Shown here in pieces: positions 1 to 8,953 of a stretch of 64,000 bases of DNA. Below the pieces are notes generated by a model. That model did no database searches and was not told where the DNA came from. It saw only the letters and a list, made by a program, of their open reading frames with translations. Each line of letters begins with the position of its first letter. Within the stretch, counting starts at the first letter, position 1. The position numbers and the translations under genes are program-made. This DNA comes from Patescibacteria group bacterium (GTDB lineage: Bacteria > Patescibacteria > ABY1 > UBA10025 > JAHIVO01): the NCBI GenBank assembly GCA_028718605.1, contig JAQULM010000001.1, positions 470,785 to 534,784 of the forward strand. The letters are read 5' to 3'.

Positions 1-146
1 AGCCCCTGGGCTGACGGGTATGGAAACATGTCGAGCACATACCGCTTGTCAGGTCCAGCGGCGCCCGGAGCGGCAAACAGTTTCTCCTCGTTCCACCGGC
101 GCTGCCATTTGCGCTCTATCTTTGCATGGTTATATTTTTCTCGCAT
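1..146 (-). CDS. leuS: Leucyl-tRNA synthetase, N-terminal part (runs off the window)
   Basis: Reading leftward from an ATG at 146 gives an open frame to the window edge. The translation has a KIERKWQRRWNEEKLF segment followed by YVLDMFPYPSAQG. This is the start of bacterial LeuRS, which charges tRNA-Leu in the cytoplasm; the DMFPYPS stretch leads into the HIGH region. Only the first 48 codons are present, so the HIGH and KMSKS motifs lie outside the window. The ATG is the first in frame and the length before DMFPYPS matches the family. No good Shine-Dalgarno sequence precedes it. The plus-strand ORF at 28-261 is its shadow. Confidence 0.88.
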   Translation of the reverse strand, partial: MREKYNHAKIERKWQRRWNEEKLFAAPGAAGPDKRYVLDMFPYPSAQG

Positions 147-238
147 AGGTACACTAATACTATCACTCCGGGGGGTTCATTTTCAAGGGACAAAAACTTC
201 GTCCGAACGAGTATATGATGGTGTCTTACGGCCGGCGC

Positions 239-267
239 TTGACGCATGCCGTATGCCGTGATACTCT
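239..267 (+). promoter_or_regulatory. Sigma-70 type promoter for the M23 peptidase gene
   Basis: A TTGACG -35 (239-244) and a TACTCT -10 (262-267) are separated by 17 bp. This would start a leader of about 130 nt ahead of the GTG at 405. No other feature was seen in the 147-404 gap between the divergent leuS and peptidase genes. Confidence 0.5.
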
Positions 268-404
268 TTGTACTGTTTCACATTTCTACTCTACGCAGTA
301 TGTTTCGATAGTATGATGCGTAGATTTTTAAATACCTAACCACCACCAATATTTCAGTACGGATCAAATCATTCTTAATCGGTATTCTCCTCGGGACGCT
401 GAAA

Positions 405-1682
405 GTGATTATCACAATCGGGAGCGTGATTGAATCAATCCTAGCGGGCATCGTGAAGCCGCTCCGTGGGATTGCCCGGTTTATATTCCAGCACAACCTG
501 GTTCCGCTCTACCGCGTATACTTAAATGCAAAAAAGGTTTTCGCCACAATCTTTGCGCCGGCGAAAAACAAAATCATATACCCGCTCCTCAGCAAATCGA
601 CGATCCACGTTGTTATCGCGGTACTCGCGGTAGCCGTCATCGCAAACAACGTATTCGTCAAAGAAACTCGCGCAGAAGAATTTGGCCAGAAAACAATCCT
701 CGCATCCATGATAACCGATACCCAGGATGCTGATATTGTCGAAGGCGCAATTACGGCCCAGGTGAAGGAAGCGAACTACTATCGCGACTCAGGCGTTGTA
801 CCGCTCGTCGGGCAATTCTCGCTCGACCAAACAATCACTGGCGGAGAAGGGAACGACGAAATTCTCACGTCAGAAAGCAGTGCTGCGGTCGTGAAGCCCA
901 ACATCGCCCAGACGAAAATCGGCCAACGCCCCCGCGAACAAGTCGTATACTATATCGTTGAAGGAGGCGATACCGTCAGCTCAATCGCTCAAAAATTCGG
1001 GATCTCAACGAATACGATCCTCTGGGAAAATAAGCTCGGGCCACGGGATTACATCAAGCCGGGGAACAAACTTACGATTCTTCCTGCTTCAGGCGTTTCC
1101 CACCAGGTGCAGTCCGGAGATACCGTGGATAAAATTGCGAAAAAATACAAAGTTGACGCAAACTCAATCCTGGAATACAACAAGCTTGCCGACGCCTCTG
1201 CCATTGAAAAGGACCAAATTCTACTCATCCCGGGAGGCACGATTGAAGCGCCAGTCGTTGTACCGTCGAACAATTATGGATCAACGCAATACAGCGGCAG
1301 CATCCCGGCAAACGCCACTCCGAGCGGAACGAAGCTGCAGTGGCCGACAACCGGGCATAAGATAAACCAGTATTACAAGTGGCGCCACCTCGCAATCGAC
1401 ATCGGTGGTAACTATAGCTCACCGCTCTATGCGGCAGATGACGGCCGTGTTGAAGCGTCTGGCTGGGGAACCGGCTATGGAAACCGCGTCATTGTCAACC
1501 ATGGAAATGGGATAAAAACACTATATGCCCACGCGTCAAAACTCTTTGTCAACGTTGGTGACTCAGTCAAGCGCGGCCAAACAATCGGCATGATGGGATG
1601 CACCGGGTGGTGCACCGGCCCCCATATACACTTCGAGGTGATCGTCAACGGAAGCAAAGTCAACCCGCTTTCCTATCTTTAG
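405..1682 (+). CDS. Membrane-anchored M23 metallopeptidase with two LysM domains
   Basis: Probable envelope peptidase cutting peptidoglycan cross-bridges. The 425-residue product has an inside-positive N terminus, one membrane segment at about residues 67-82, a low-complexity linker, LysM domains at about 181-227 and 232-277, and a C-terminal LytM/M23 domain at about 327-421. The zinc and catalytic residues are present: H328 and D332 in HLAID, H376 in YAH, and H409 in HIHFE. The LysM pair should hold it to glycan. I took the GTG at 405; no ATG lies upstream before the in-frame stop at 321, so an ATT or CTG start further up cannot be excluded. It is monocistronic and convergent with the response-regulator operon. 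Confidence 0.9.
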   Translation: MIITIGSVIESILAGIVKPLRGIARFIFQHNLVPLYRVYLNAKKVFATIFAPAKNKIIYPLLSKSTIHVVIAVLAVAVIANNVFVKETRAEEFGQKTILASMITDTQDADIVEGAITAQVKEANYYRDSGVVPLVGQFSLDQTITGGEGNDEILTSESSAAVVKPNIAQTKIGQRPREQVVYYIVEGGDTVSSIAQKFGISTNTILWENKLGPRDYIKPGNKLTILPASGVSHQVQSGDTVDKIAKKYKVDANSILEYNKLADASAIEKDQILLIPGGTIEAPVVVPSNNYGSTQYSGSIPANATPSGTKLQWPTTGHKINQYYKWRHLAIDIGGNYSSPLYAADDGRVEASGWGTGYGNRVIVNHGNGIKTLYAHASKLFVNVGDSVKRGQTIGMMGCTGWCTGPHIHFEVIVNGSKVNPLSYL

Positions 1683-1709
1683 TCGGTAACACAATAATTT
1701 TTTTGAAAA

Positions 1710-1737
1710 AACAGGCCCTCCCTCTGGAGGGCCTGTT
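1710..1737 (-). terminator. Intrinsic terminator of the kinase/regulator operon
   Basis: A 12-bp perfect stem (1710-1721 with 1726-1737) with a CTCT loop is followed on the minus strand by a run of T. It sits between the convergent M23 and response-regulator genes and would stop minus-strand transcription. The plus side lacks a T run. Confidence 0.85.
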
Positions 1738-1776
1738 CATATGTATCAGTACAATAAACGCTTGTTCAGCGCCAGG

Positions 1777-2610
1777 CTATTTCCGCGTCGCGATCGTACT
1801 CCTGATCTTTTCAATTATTTCATCGATTGTGAAATTCGATTTGATCAGATAATCATCCGCACCCAGCGCCCGCCCCTTTTCAACATCGGCTTCTTGGCCT
1901 AAATTTGAAAGTAAAATAATAGGGATCTTCGCGACATCCATCCGCACATTCGTTCGGACCCTCTTCAAGATCTCAAATCCGTCAATTCCCGGCAGGATGA
2001 TATCGAGAAGGACGACATCTGGCTGTTCCTTGGTAATCTTTTCGATCCCACCTGGCCCGTCAATGGCAGCAACGACATCAAAGTTTTCTTTTTCAAGTTT
2101 AGTCGTCAGTAAATCACGGAGAAACTGGTCGTCCTCAACGAGAAGCACTTTTGCTTCGGCGTTTGCCTTCTTCTGCGGATGCTGCTGTGGCTCCGGGGAG
2201 GCGGGTGCCGGTGGCTGGTTCGCTGCTGACGCATGCCGTGCCCCGAGGAGGCTCTCAACTTTATTAATGACTTCGTCGGGGGTGAACTGGGCCTTCACGA
2301 TATAATCGCGCGCCCCGAGGGTCAGCGCCTTATCGATCTCGACGGGCTGGCCTGAGTTCGAAATAATGATAACCGGTGGCATCTTGCTTTTCCCGTATTT
2401 CCGCTGAAGCTCATCAAGCACCTCGTAACCATTCATCTTCGGCATGACGATATCGAGCAATACGAGGTCCGGAGCCGACCGCTCTAATTCTGCCAAGCCC
2501 TGCTCCCCGTCTGAGGCTGAAAAAACCACATACCCCTCCTGTTCGAGCTTTTTGGTCAAAACCTCGATCAGGATACGCTCGTCTTCAATGATGAGTATTT
2601 TTTCCTTCAT
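1777..2610 (-). CDS. Double-receiver response regulator (REC-REC)
   Basis: The 277-residue protein consists of two CheY-like receiver domains (about 2-122 and 153-275) joined by a Pro/Gln/Ala-rich linker. Each has the acidic pair near the N terminus (ED at 9-10; ED-D at 159-161), the phosphoacceptor aspartate in LLDI (D53 and D203) and the conserved lysine (YIVKAQF, YLIKSNF). There is no DNA-binding or enzymatic output domain, so it probably relays phosphate or acts by protein contact. It is the last gene of an operon with the histidine kinase at 3339-4868 and the 7TM protein between them. Partnership with that kinase is inferred from position. Confidence 0.9.
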   Translation of the reverse strand: MKEKILIIEDERILIEVLTKKLEQEGYVVFSASDGEQGLAELERSAPDLVLLDIVMPKMNGYEVLDELQRKYGKSKMPPVIIISNSGQPVEIDKALTLGARDYIVKAQFTPDEVINKVESLLGARHASAANQPPAPASPEPQQHPQKKANAEAKVLLVEDDQFLRDLLTTKLEKENFDVVAAIDGPGGIEKITKEQPDVVLLDIILPGIDGFEILKRVRTNVRMDVAKIPIILLSNLGQEADVEKGRALGADDYLIKSNFTIDEIIEKIRSTIATRK

Positions 2611-2630
2611 AAACGTAGTAAAAGTGGATA

Positions 2631-3335
2631 TTATTCGGTTTTGCTCTCCTCGTATCGAGCGCCCCTCTTATATATAACACCAAAAAAGATGATTAGGAAA
2701 GACAGGAGGGAAAGAATATCAGAAACCAGCGCGACAATACGCGTCGTCGCTGAGTAATAGGTGAACGCGGTAACGGTGAGGAACACGAGGCCGATGGCGA
2801 TAATCGTGGACCGTTTGCGGACAATCTGGTCCTGCGAACGGAATCCCTGGAAGAAAAAGTATACCGCGCTCGGCAAGAGCACGCCTGCAAAAACCAGTAC
2901 GCTCACAATACTGACGCTTATATGAATGTTCCAGTTGGTAATGCTCGTCACTGGGTCATACTCCGGGTATCCGAAATACATGATGCTCAGGAGGACGCCA
3001 ATGGCTGAAATAAAAACAACAAGCCAGAAAATCCGCTGCGCCCATTGGACTTTCACAAAAAACATCGTCACCTTCGCAAAAAACGCGACCGCAAGAAAAA
3101 GGAATGCCTGGGCGATAACAAAACCGATTCCAACCGTCAAACTATCTTCAGGCACGGCAATCCGCGGAACCGAGAAAAAAAGATACGAAACGACCAACGA
3201 TAAATACCCTTGCGCGAAAAAACGGAGGACAGGCCGGCCAGGCTCACGCTGGAAAGAACGAAACAGCAAAAAACTGCAGATGCCACAAATGACGCTGTTC
3301 AAGAAATCAATAATTGGAGTGATTGGCAAGCCCAT
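2631..3335 (-). CDS. Seven-pass membrane protein of a two-component operon
   Basis: The 234-residue product is almost entirely hydrophobic, with about seven predicted membrane helices and a short charged C-terminal tail. I recognise no enzymatic motif. It lies between the histidine kinase (4 nt downstream of its stop) and the double-receiver protein. Its layout resembles the 7TM sensing modules that precede kinases. It could supply or tune signal input to the kinase, but that is inferred from operon position only. Confidence 0.7.
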   Translation of the reverse strand: MGLPITPIIDFLNSVICGICSFLLFRSFQREPGRPVLRFFAQGYLSLVVSYLFFSVPRIAVPEDSLTVGIGFVIAQAFLFLAVAFFAKVTMFFVKVQWAQRIFWLVVFISAIGVLLSIMYFGYPEYDPVTSITNWNIHISVSIVSVLVFAGVLLPSAVYFFFQGFRSQDQIVRKRSTIIAIGLVFLTVTAFTYYSATTRIVALVSDILSLLSFLIIFFGVIYKRGARYEESKTE

Positions 3336-3338
3336 ACC

Positions 3339-4868
3339 CTACATGCTCTTAATAAAATGCTCAAATGATGACCCGCGGTTCTCGGCCTGCTGGATCGGTA
3401 GGGAGAAGAAAAACGTCGTACCCTTCCCCTCCGCGCTCTCGAACCACACCTCACCGCGATGCTTCTCGATGATATTTTTCACGATAAATAAACCGAGCCC
3501 AGAGCCGTCAGTCTGCATTCGAATCACATTATCAGCACGGAAAAACTTCGAAAAAATTCTTCCCTGCTGGGACGGGGGGATCCCGACTCCGTTATCCGCA
3601 ATACTGCACACCACGCGGTTTTCCTCTGCCCACAGCGTCGTGGTCACCTTGCCCCCAGACTGCGTATATTTCACTGCATTATCAAGCAAATTCTGGATCA
3701 CGAGATGTATTTTCTGCGGATCAATGTTCACGCGCGGCAGCGGCTCGCCGGACTTATGATACACGAGTTTAATATTACGTTTCGCATAGACATTCATCAT
3801 CTCCTGCCGGACGCTCTCAATAACTTCCTCGAGGGACATGTGCACGAAACGGTACTGGAACCTCCCTTCTTCGATACGCGATACGTTGAGGAGGTCATTA
3901 ATCAGGAAAATCATGCGCTCATTCGTCTCATACCCCTTGCCGATCATCTCGCGCTGCTGGTCATTGAGGGGCCCGAGGTCTCCATCGAGAATCATTTTCA
4001 ATACCCACTTCGTCGCTGAGAGCGGTGTCCGCATCTGGTGGGAAGCAACGGATATAAACTCAGTTTTCATCTGATCAACTTCCTTCAGGCGCCGGTTGAC
4101 TTTCGAATAAATTTTATTCAATCGCGCGAGTTCCTGGTTCGCCTTCAAGAGCTCGTCTTCCACGGTACCCAAGCTGCGCACGACATAGCCGCTCCGATAC
4201 GTACTGATGCCCATCAGGCAAAGGGTGGTAATGGAAACCGCAAACAGGTACGTCTCGTTGCGGTAGAGCGTCTCACGCAAGACACCAACCGCATTGTGGG
4301 GCAAGATACCTCGATACTCAAGAACGACTATCGTAGTAAACACAATCCCGCCAAATACCAGGTTCAGGGGGCCGGCGATTCTGCTGAAGTGTACATTGGT
4401 ACCGACGAGCTGGAGGATGTACAAGGGAAGAAACACGCTCTCGATGCCTCCCGTCGCATGGACAATCACTGAAATAATGATCATGTCCAGAAAAATGCCG
4501 ATATACGGCCAAAATTTCGGGTAATAGATCGTGCTGTAGACGAGGCTCGAGGTCAGGTTGAAAATAAAGGCGATAGTCGCCGCGATTAGTATGCCGATGA
4601 GGTCAAACTGAAAACCGAACTCATAGCACAGGAGTGAAATGAGGCATACGACGGTTATCATGATATACCGCACTGCGACAGACCACCGCAGACGCTTCAG
4701 CTTCTCTTCCTTGCCCAAACGAAGCACTTCCCGGGCTGCGACTGCTTCATTGTACCGGGCCGCGGCACTCTGCACGCCCTCTGATTCATCGATACTTTCA
4801 CTCTCAGGCGTTCGCTCAATTCCAGCTGCTGCAGTTTGTTTTTTTTCATCCATTGCCCTGTCCATCAA
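3339..4868 (-). CDS. Membrane sensor histidine kinase
   Basis: The 509-residue product has a charged N-terminal tail of about 60 residues, about six membrane helices (65-225), a short coiled coil (235-265), a HisKA dimerisation domain with phospho-acceptor H277 in SVASHQMRTPLSATK, and an HATPase_c domain. The N box (NLLDNAVKYT), G1 (DNGVGIP) and G2 (GSGLGL) are visible. It has no extracellular PAS or Cache domain, so sensing is probably within the membrane. ATGs lie at 4868, 4865 and 4853; the last has the better upstream purine stretch and may be the true start. It heads the operon with the 7TM and double-receiver genes. Confidence 0.9.
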   Translation of the reverse strand: MMDRAMDEKKQTAAAGIERTPESESIDESEGVQSAAARYNEAVAAREVLRLGKEEKLKRLRWSVAVRYIMITVVCLISLLCYEFGFQFDLIGILIAATIAFIFNLTSSLVYSTIYYPKFWPYIGIFLDMIIISVIVHATGGIESVFLPLYILQLVGTNVHFSRIAGPLNLVFGGIVFTTIVVLEYRGILPHNAVGVLRETLYRNETYLFAVSITTLCLMGISTYRSGYVVRSLGTVEDELLKANQELARLNKIYSKVNRRLKEVDQMKTEFISVASHQMRTPLSATKWVLKMILDGDLGPLNDQQREMIGKGYETNERMIFLINDLLNVSRIEEGRFQYRFVHMSLEEVIESVRQEMMNVYAKRNIKLVYHKSGEPLPRVNIDPQKIHLVIQNLLDNAVKYTQSGGKVTTTLWAEENRVVCSIADNGVGIPPSQQGRIFSKFFRADNVIRMQTDGSGLGLFIVKNIIEKHRGEVWFESAEGKGTTFFFSLPIQQAENRGSSFEHFIKSM

Positions 4869-4886
4869 TGCTCAAAACGTGCTTCT

Positions 4887-4915
4887 ATTCTACCATTTTG
4901 TTCGGACTCGCTCAA
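4887..4915 (-). promoter_or_regulatory. Promoter of the histidine kinase operon
   Basis: On the minus strand, TTGAGC (4915-4910) and TAGAAT (4892-4887) are separated by 17 bp, a good sigma-70 match just upstream of the kinase start. Confidence 0.6.
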
Positions 4916-4935
4916 GCAATCGCGTATATAATACA

Positions 4936-4960
4936 AACCCGGGCAGGGAGGTCCCGGGTT
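4936..4960 (-). terminator. Hairpin downstream of the 4988-5521 gene
   Basis: An 8-bp GC-rich stem (4936-4943 with 4953-4960) encloses a 9-nt loop. It lies between the end of the minus-strand membrane protein gene and the kinase promoter. The T run after it is weak, so termination is likely but not certain. Confidence 0.5.
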
Positions 4961-4987
4961 GGTTAAGAGAGTTGTGGCGTGATGTAA

Positions 4988-5521
4988 TCACGACGTAACG
5001 TGTTGTTGCAGCACACGCCTCGTCCCGAGATAGCTCGAGACAAGCACGATAGCAACAACGAGGGCTACGGCGCTTCCCATTCCTGACAGATTCACGGTGT
5101 ACCCTTTCGGAAGGTACCAGACGAGCCAAATGCCTGCCATACAGGCTGCAACCAGGCTGAGGTACAATCCGATCGCTCGAACTTCGCCGATCCACCAGCA
5201 GCGCTGCCTGAAAATGCTCTGCAGATACTCAGCACAAGTTTCCTCGCACACGTAGACGGTCATCGTATAATTGGCCCACAGGATCCCAAACGATCCGATA
5301 ACCATCAAGTACGTTGCTTTCGTGTTGGTGAACAACTGCGCTTCCACAAAAGCAACAGCTGTGCCGAACAACAGCAGTAAGAGAGCATACCGGCGGTTTC
5401 TGAAAAAACCTACAACAGTAACAACGATGAACAGGAACAACCAGACGATTAACTCGCCGATTCCGATGTCATCCGATTCTGGATCCCCCGGATCCTCAGT
5501 GGCTAACCGGCCATCTTCCAT
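4988..5521 (-). CDS. Small multi-pass membrane protein, function unknown
   Basis: The 177-residue product has an acidic N-terminal tail and about four to five membrane helices. A cysteine-containing loop near residue 80 (VYVCEETCAEYL) is notable. I do not recognise the family. The ATG at 5521 is preceded by GGAGG at 5-nt spacing, a much stronger ribosome-binding site than those of neighbouring core genes. It appears to be transcribed alone. Confidence 0.6.
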   Translation of the reverse strand: MEDGRLATEDPGDPESDDIGIGELIVWLFLFIVVTVVGFFRNRRYALLLLLFGTAVAFVEAQLFTNTKATYLMVIGSFGILWANYTMTVYVCEETCAEYLQSIFRQRCWWIGEVRAIGLYLSLVAACMAGIWLVWYLPKGYTVNLSGMGSAVALVVAIVLVSSYLGTRRVLQQHVTS

Positions 5522-5627
5522 GATTCCTCCACGGTTTTCTATCTAGGGTTTACAATTTTCATTCTCGATGAACGATGTCTGTATATATATTTGATGATTG
5601 CCACATTACTCCCGCGAAGAGAGAATG

Positions 5628-7148
5628 TCAACCTGCCTGCGACCGGTACTGGAGTGCCTCAGCGACAGCGGCGGCTGAAATCAATTCCTCGGAACTGATG
5701 TCCGCGATTGTCCGGGCAACCTTAATGATCCGATGGTACGTTCGTCCGGACAAATAAAAATGGTTCACAGCATCTTTGAGCAGCGCTTCGGCTTCGGACG
5801 TTAATCTACAAAACTCCCCGATGTGCCGCACCGACATTTCTGCGTTGACGACCAGGTGTGCCTGCAACAGCCGATCGCGCTGGATATCCCGCGCACGCAC
5901 GACCCGCTCGCGGATGCGCTCTGATGTTTCACCCGCGCTGCTCGCTGCGATTTTCTCATAGGGCAACCGCGGAACATGGATATGGATATCGATCCGGTCC
6001 AGGAGCGGGCCTGATATTTTTTTCTGGTATTTCAGGATATTCTGAGGCGAACACGTACAGGCGCGCTGTGGATCGTTATAGTAGCCGCACGGGCACGGGT
6101 TGCGCGCCGCGATGAGCGTAAACCGCGCGGGAAACTGGACAGACCCCGCAGCCCGCGACACCGTAATACGGCCATCTTCCAATGGCTGGCGCAAACTCTC
6201 GAGCACGTGCCGTGAAAATTCAGCAAATTCGTCGAGGAATAGAACGCCGCGGTGTGCGAGCGACACCTCCCCGGGCTTCGGGAAGCTCCCGCCGCCGACC
6301 AACGCGACTGATGACGTCGTATGGTGGGGCGAACGGAACGGCCGCTGCTCGATGATTGACGCTGAATCCAGCAACAAGCCTGCGACAGAATAAATCTTGG
6401 TCACTTCAAGCGACTCATCAAACTGCATTGGCGGAAAAATGCTCGGCATTGTCCGTGCAAGCAATGTCTTGCCTGAGCCCGGCGGCCCGGTCATCAGCAC
6501 ATTGTGCCCGCCGGCAGCAGCAATCTCGAGCGCGCGCTTGGCTTGCTCCTGCCCGCGGATGAATGCCATATCCTGGGAGCATTCAGCGGCAGGGGTATAT
6601 TTTGAGGGCGGGGACGTATATGGTTGGATGGGATCGCCGCCACGCAAATGGAAAACAAGCTGCGACAAGCTTCGCACCGGGTACACCATGATGCCATGAA
6701 CCAACGCCGCTTCTGCTGCATTGCGTTCGGGCACGTAGAATTCACGAATACGCTGTTCTTTCACGAGTGCCGCGATCGACAGCACGCCGCTGACCGGCCG
6801 TACCGTACCGTCGAGCGACAATTCACCGATAAATAATTTCCCCTTCAACGGCTGGCGAGTACCGATCTCGCCATACGCGGCGATAATGGCGACCGCTATG
6901 GGCAGATCGTAACTTGGTCCCTCTTTTCGCAGGTGCGCCGGCGCGAGATTCACGGTAATGACGCCGGGTGGAAAATTAAACCCGCTGTTCCTGATTCCGG
7001 AACGCACGCGTTCGCGCGCCTCCTGCACTGCCATATCAGGAAGTCCGACAACGTGCGTCTTTGGCAAGCCAAACGACAAGTCCGCCTCGACATCCACGAG
7101 GCTCGCGTCGAGCCCGACAACTGCAGCTGAAAGTACTTTTGCCGACAT
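5628..7148 (-). CDS. comM: YifB/ComM-type Mg-chelatase-like AAA+ ATPase
   Basis: The 506-residue product matches the ComM/YifB family: an N-terminal Lon-protease-like domain (from SAKVLSAAVVGLDA), a Mg-chelatase ChlI-type AAA+ domain and a C-terminal helical domain. Visible motifs are Walker A GPPGSGKT, Walker B GVLFLDE and the cysteine-rich NPCPCGYYNDPQRACTCSP insert. In naturally competent bacteria ComM is a branch-migration helicase for integrating incoming DNA. The open frame extends to 7256, but the extra 36 codons are translated terminator hairpin, so the ATG at 7148 is the start. Uptake genes are not in this window. Confidence 0.92.
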   Translation of the reverse strand: MSAKVLSAAVVGLDASLVDVEADLSFGLPKTHVVGLPDMAVQEARERVRSGIRNSGFNFPPGVITVNLAPAHLRKEGPSYDLPIAVAIIAAYGEIGTRQPLKGKLFIGELSLDGTVRPVSGVLSIAALVKEQRIREFYVPERNAAEAALVHGIMVYPVRSLSQLVFHLRGGDPIQPYTSPPSKYTPAAECSQDMAFIRGQEQAKRALEIAAAGGHNVLMTGPPGSGKTLLARTMPSIFPPMQFDESLEVTKIYSVAGLLLDSASIIEQRPFRSPHHTTSSVALVGGGSFPKPGEVSLAHRGVLFLDEFAEFSRHVLESLRQPLEDGRITVSRAAGSVQFPARFTLIAARNPCPCGYYNDPQRACTCSPQNILKYQKKISGPLLDRIDIHIHVPRLPYEKIAASSAGETSERIRERVVRARDIQRDRLLQAHLVVNAEMSVRHIGEFCRLTSEAEALLKDAVNHFYLSGRTYHRIIKVARTIADISSEELISAAAVAEALQYRSQAG

Positions 7149-7157
7149 AAGAACACA

Positions 7158-7188
7158 AAAACCTTTCCAATAAAACGGGAAAGGTTTT
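7158..7188 (-). terminator. Terminator between the pseudouridine synthase gene and comM
   Basis: An 11-bp stem (7158-7168 with 7178-7188) is followed on the minus strand by a T-rich stretch. It separates the upstream pseudouridine synthase gene from comM and shows that the apparent N-terminal extension of comM is not coding. Confidence 0.8.
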
Positions 7189-7259
7189 GCGTTTTCTTCT
7201 CTTTTCGCAGCGTACCATGGCGCCAGCGGCGAGTCAAGAGCGCAAACGCACCACACACA

Positions 7260-7940
7260 TTATTCCACGTCCGTCCGGTTGATGCTTCGGTATCTGCCGG
7301 GCGGAAGTGTACCGAGCAAAAGTCTGCCCTCGCGAATCCGAACCAGGCGGTCGGTAGCCCGACCCACGACCTCAAACATGCGGCGGATCTGCCGCTTCCA
7401 TCCCTGGTGGAGCGTTAAACGGTACGCGGTGCCCTGAATGAAATTGATCCGATCAACACTCGCCTCTCCTTCTTTAAGGCAGACGCCTGTTTTTAACCGT
7501 TGCAATAAACCGGGACTGAGTGTTGTATTGAGCGTAACTTCATATTCCTTCTCGTGTTTGAATTTTGGATGGGTCAGGCGGTACACGAAATTCCCGTCGT
7601 CGGAAAGGATAATAAGCCCCTCGGATTCCTTGTCCAGCCGGCCTGCAATCTTCAAGGATCGGTACTGCGGCGGAAGCAAATCAAAGATCGACTTTTCGCC
7701 AGCATAGTGCGCATGAGTACACACGTAGCCGGCCGGTTTGTTCAAAGCCAGGTACGTATGCAATTCTCGGGGGATGCACCGCGTGCCGTCAACGACAACC
7801 TCGTCTGTCTGGGGATCGACAGAAATGCCGAGCTCGTGCACAACAGCGCCGTTAACCATAACGAGGCCGCGGGTAATCAGGGCATCTGCTTTCCGGCGGG
7901 ACGCAACACCGCATGAACTGATAAACTTATTCAGACGCAT
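7260..7940 (-). CDS. RsuA/RluB/RluE/RluF-family pseudouridine synthase
   Basis: This 226-residue enzyme isomerises a uridine in rRNA. It has an N-terminal S4 RNA-binding domain (about 1-50; RLNKFISSCGVASRRKAD) and a catalytic domain with the motif AGRLDKESEGLIIL, whose aspartate (D103) is the nucleophile. Length fits the small-subunit or RluB-like subgroup; which rRNA position it modifies cannot be read from sequence. The ATG at 7940 follows AGAGG at suitable spacing. Confidence 0.9.
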   Translation of the reverse strand: MRLNKFISSCGVASRRKADALITRGLVMVNGAVVHELGISVDPQTDEVVVDGTRCIPRELHTYLALNKPAGYVCTHAHYAGEKSIFDLLPPQYRSLKIAGRLDKESEGLIILSDDGNFVYRLTHPKFKHEKEYEVTLNTTLSPGLLQRLKTGVCLKEGEASVDRINFIQGTAYRLTLHQGWKRQIRRMFEVVGRATDRLVRIREGRLLLGTLPPGRYRSINRTDVE

Positions 7941-7977
7941 AATACCTCTAGTATACGTCGTCTATCATTAAAATGAA

Positions 7978-8008
7978 AAGTGGGCCTCGAAAGAACGAGA
8001 ACCCACTT
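7978..8008 (-). terminator. Terminator of the 8007-8786 gene
   Basis: Outer arms 7978-7984 and 8002-8008 and inner arms 7986-7989 and 7996-7999 form a strong stem followed by T residues on the minus strand. It overlaps the last codons of the secreted protein gene. Confidence 0.75.
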
Positions 8009-8786
8009 ATTTCTTTTTCTTGGAAAGATTTTCAACCTCCTTGCTCCAGTTCGTTTTTACTGGACCCTCTTTGTCAATCATCTTCTTCCAACAGACGATT
8101 TCCCTCTCATAGAACGGCCGCTGCGCGTAAGAAAACGCACTGTTCAGATAACACTGTGCATTCTCAAGATACCAGAGCTTGTCGATGTCCTTCTGCTTCT
8201 TCACGCACCAATAGTAATACTTCGCCCAGAGCAATTCAGTGAAGAACGAAGCGCCACGGTCAATCCCGTCCATGTTTACATCGAGCCAGCAAAGGTCGAG
8301 ATACGCGGTATCAAGCAGGTAGGGCGCGTGTGGCGCCATCTCGATCGCAACATTGATTCGCAAGAACCGAATGATTTCATTGGACGAATCAACCGCGAGA
8401 ATCGACGATATGCTGTCGAATGCAAGGCATGCGTTCGTTACCGGCTTGCCGACCATCTTGGCAAACCATCCCCAATCACGGATCTCCATAACCCGCAGCG
8501 CCCAATGGTACGCCTGCGTAACTGAAGTCGTATCGCTTCTCCAAAACAGAGAATCAAGCCGCGCGGCCTCTTTGCGATATTCTTGGTATCCGTTGTACTC
8601 CTTCAGGAACGCCAGATTCGTCAGCAGTTTGATCCTGACCAGCGTATCAGCAGGGTTGGTAGAATCGAGCTGAACCCGAGCGTCGTCGGTGAAGAGAAAG
8701 TGAATGGCAATCGAGTCTCCATCAGAACTATAGCCAGCGGTAACCATTGAAAGGAAGATTACCGCAAAAAAGCATACGTACCTCAC
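8007..8786 (-). CDS. Secreted protein of unknown function
   Basis: The 259-residue product begins with a clear signal peptide (MRYVCFFAVIFLSMVTAGYSS) with no lipobox cysteine. The mature part is Trp/Tyr-rich and largely helical in appearance; I recognise no domain. The start is GTG at 8786, set by GGAGG 7 nt upstream. Promoter (8849-8877) and terminator (7978-8008) make it a self-contained unit, unlike the operonic core genes. It ends in a lysine run. Confidence 0.65.
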   Translation of the reverse strand: MRYVCFFAVIFLSMVTAGYSSDGDSIAIHFLFTDDARVQLDSTNPADTLVRIKLLTNLAFLKEYNGYQEYRKEAARLDSLFWRSDTTSVTQAYHWALRVMEIRDWGWFAKMVGKPVTNACLAFDSISSILAVDSSNEIIRFLRINVAIEMAPHAPYLLDTAYLDLCWLDVNMDGIDRGASFFTELLWAKYYYWCVKKQKDIDKLWYLENAQCYLNSAFSYAQRPFYEREIVCWKKMIDKEGPVKTNWSKEVENLSKKKK

Positions 8787-8848
8787 GGCAATCCTCCAAT
8801 CGTTTAAACATTAAAGAATTTGAACATCAAAGAACGAGTAATTAAAGA

Positions 8849-8877
8849 ATTCTAGCACGGATCGCGTTCTATTTCAA
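8849..8877 (-). promoter_or_regulatory. Promoter of the secreted protein gene
   Basis: Minus-strand TTGAAA (8877-8872) and TAGAAT (8854-8849) are separated by 17 bp. Confidence 0.6.
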
Positions 8878-8906
8878 GCCCCCGCAGTTCCTATATAAAA
8901 TAAACT

Positions 8907-8937
8907 ACCCGCCGCGGCTGAATCGCACACGGCGGGT
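8907..8937 (-). terminator. Terminator of the phosphatidyltransferase gene
   Basis: An 8-bp GC stem (8907-8914 with 8930-8937) lies just beyond the stop of the 8954-9649 gene and is followed by TAGTTTATTTTAT on the minus strand. Confidence 0.65.
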
Positions 8938-8953
8938 TTTGGGTTTAAAATCC

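Noticed and set aside
28..261. Plus-strand ORF at the left edge
   Set aside because: It is antisense to the leuS start and has no protein-like features.
2926..3759. 277-codon plus-strand ORF
   Set aside because: It runs antisense across the 7TM and kinase genes, which have clear domain motifs; its own composition is not protein-like.
7149..7256. N-terminal extension of ComM
   Set aside because: It translates the terminator hairpin of the upstream gene.
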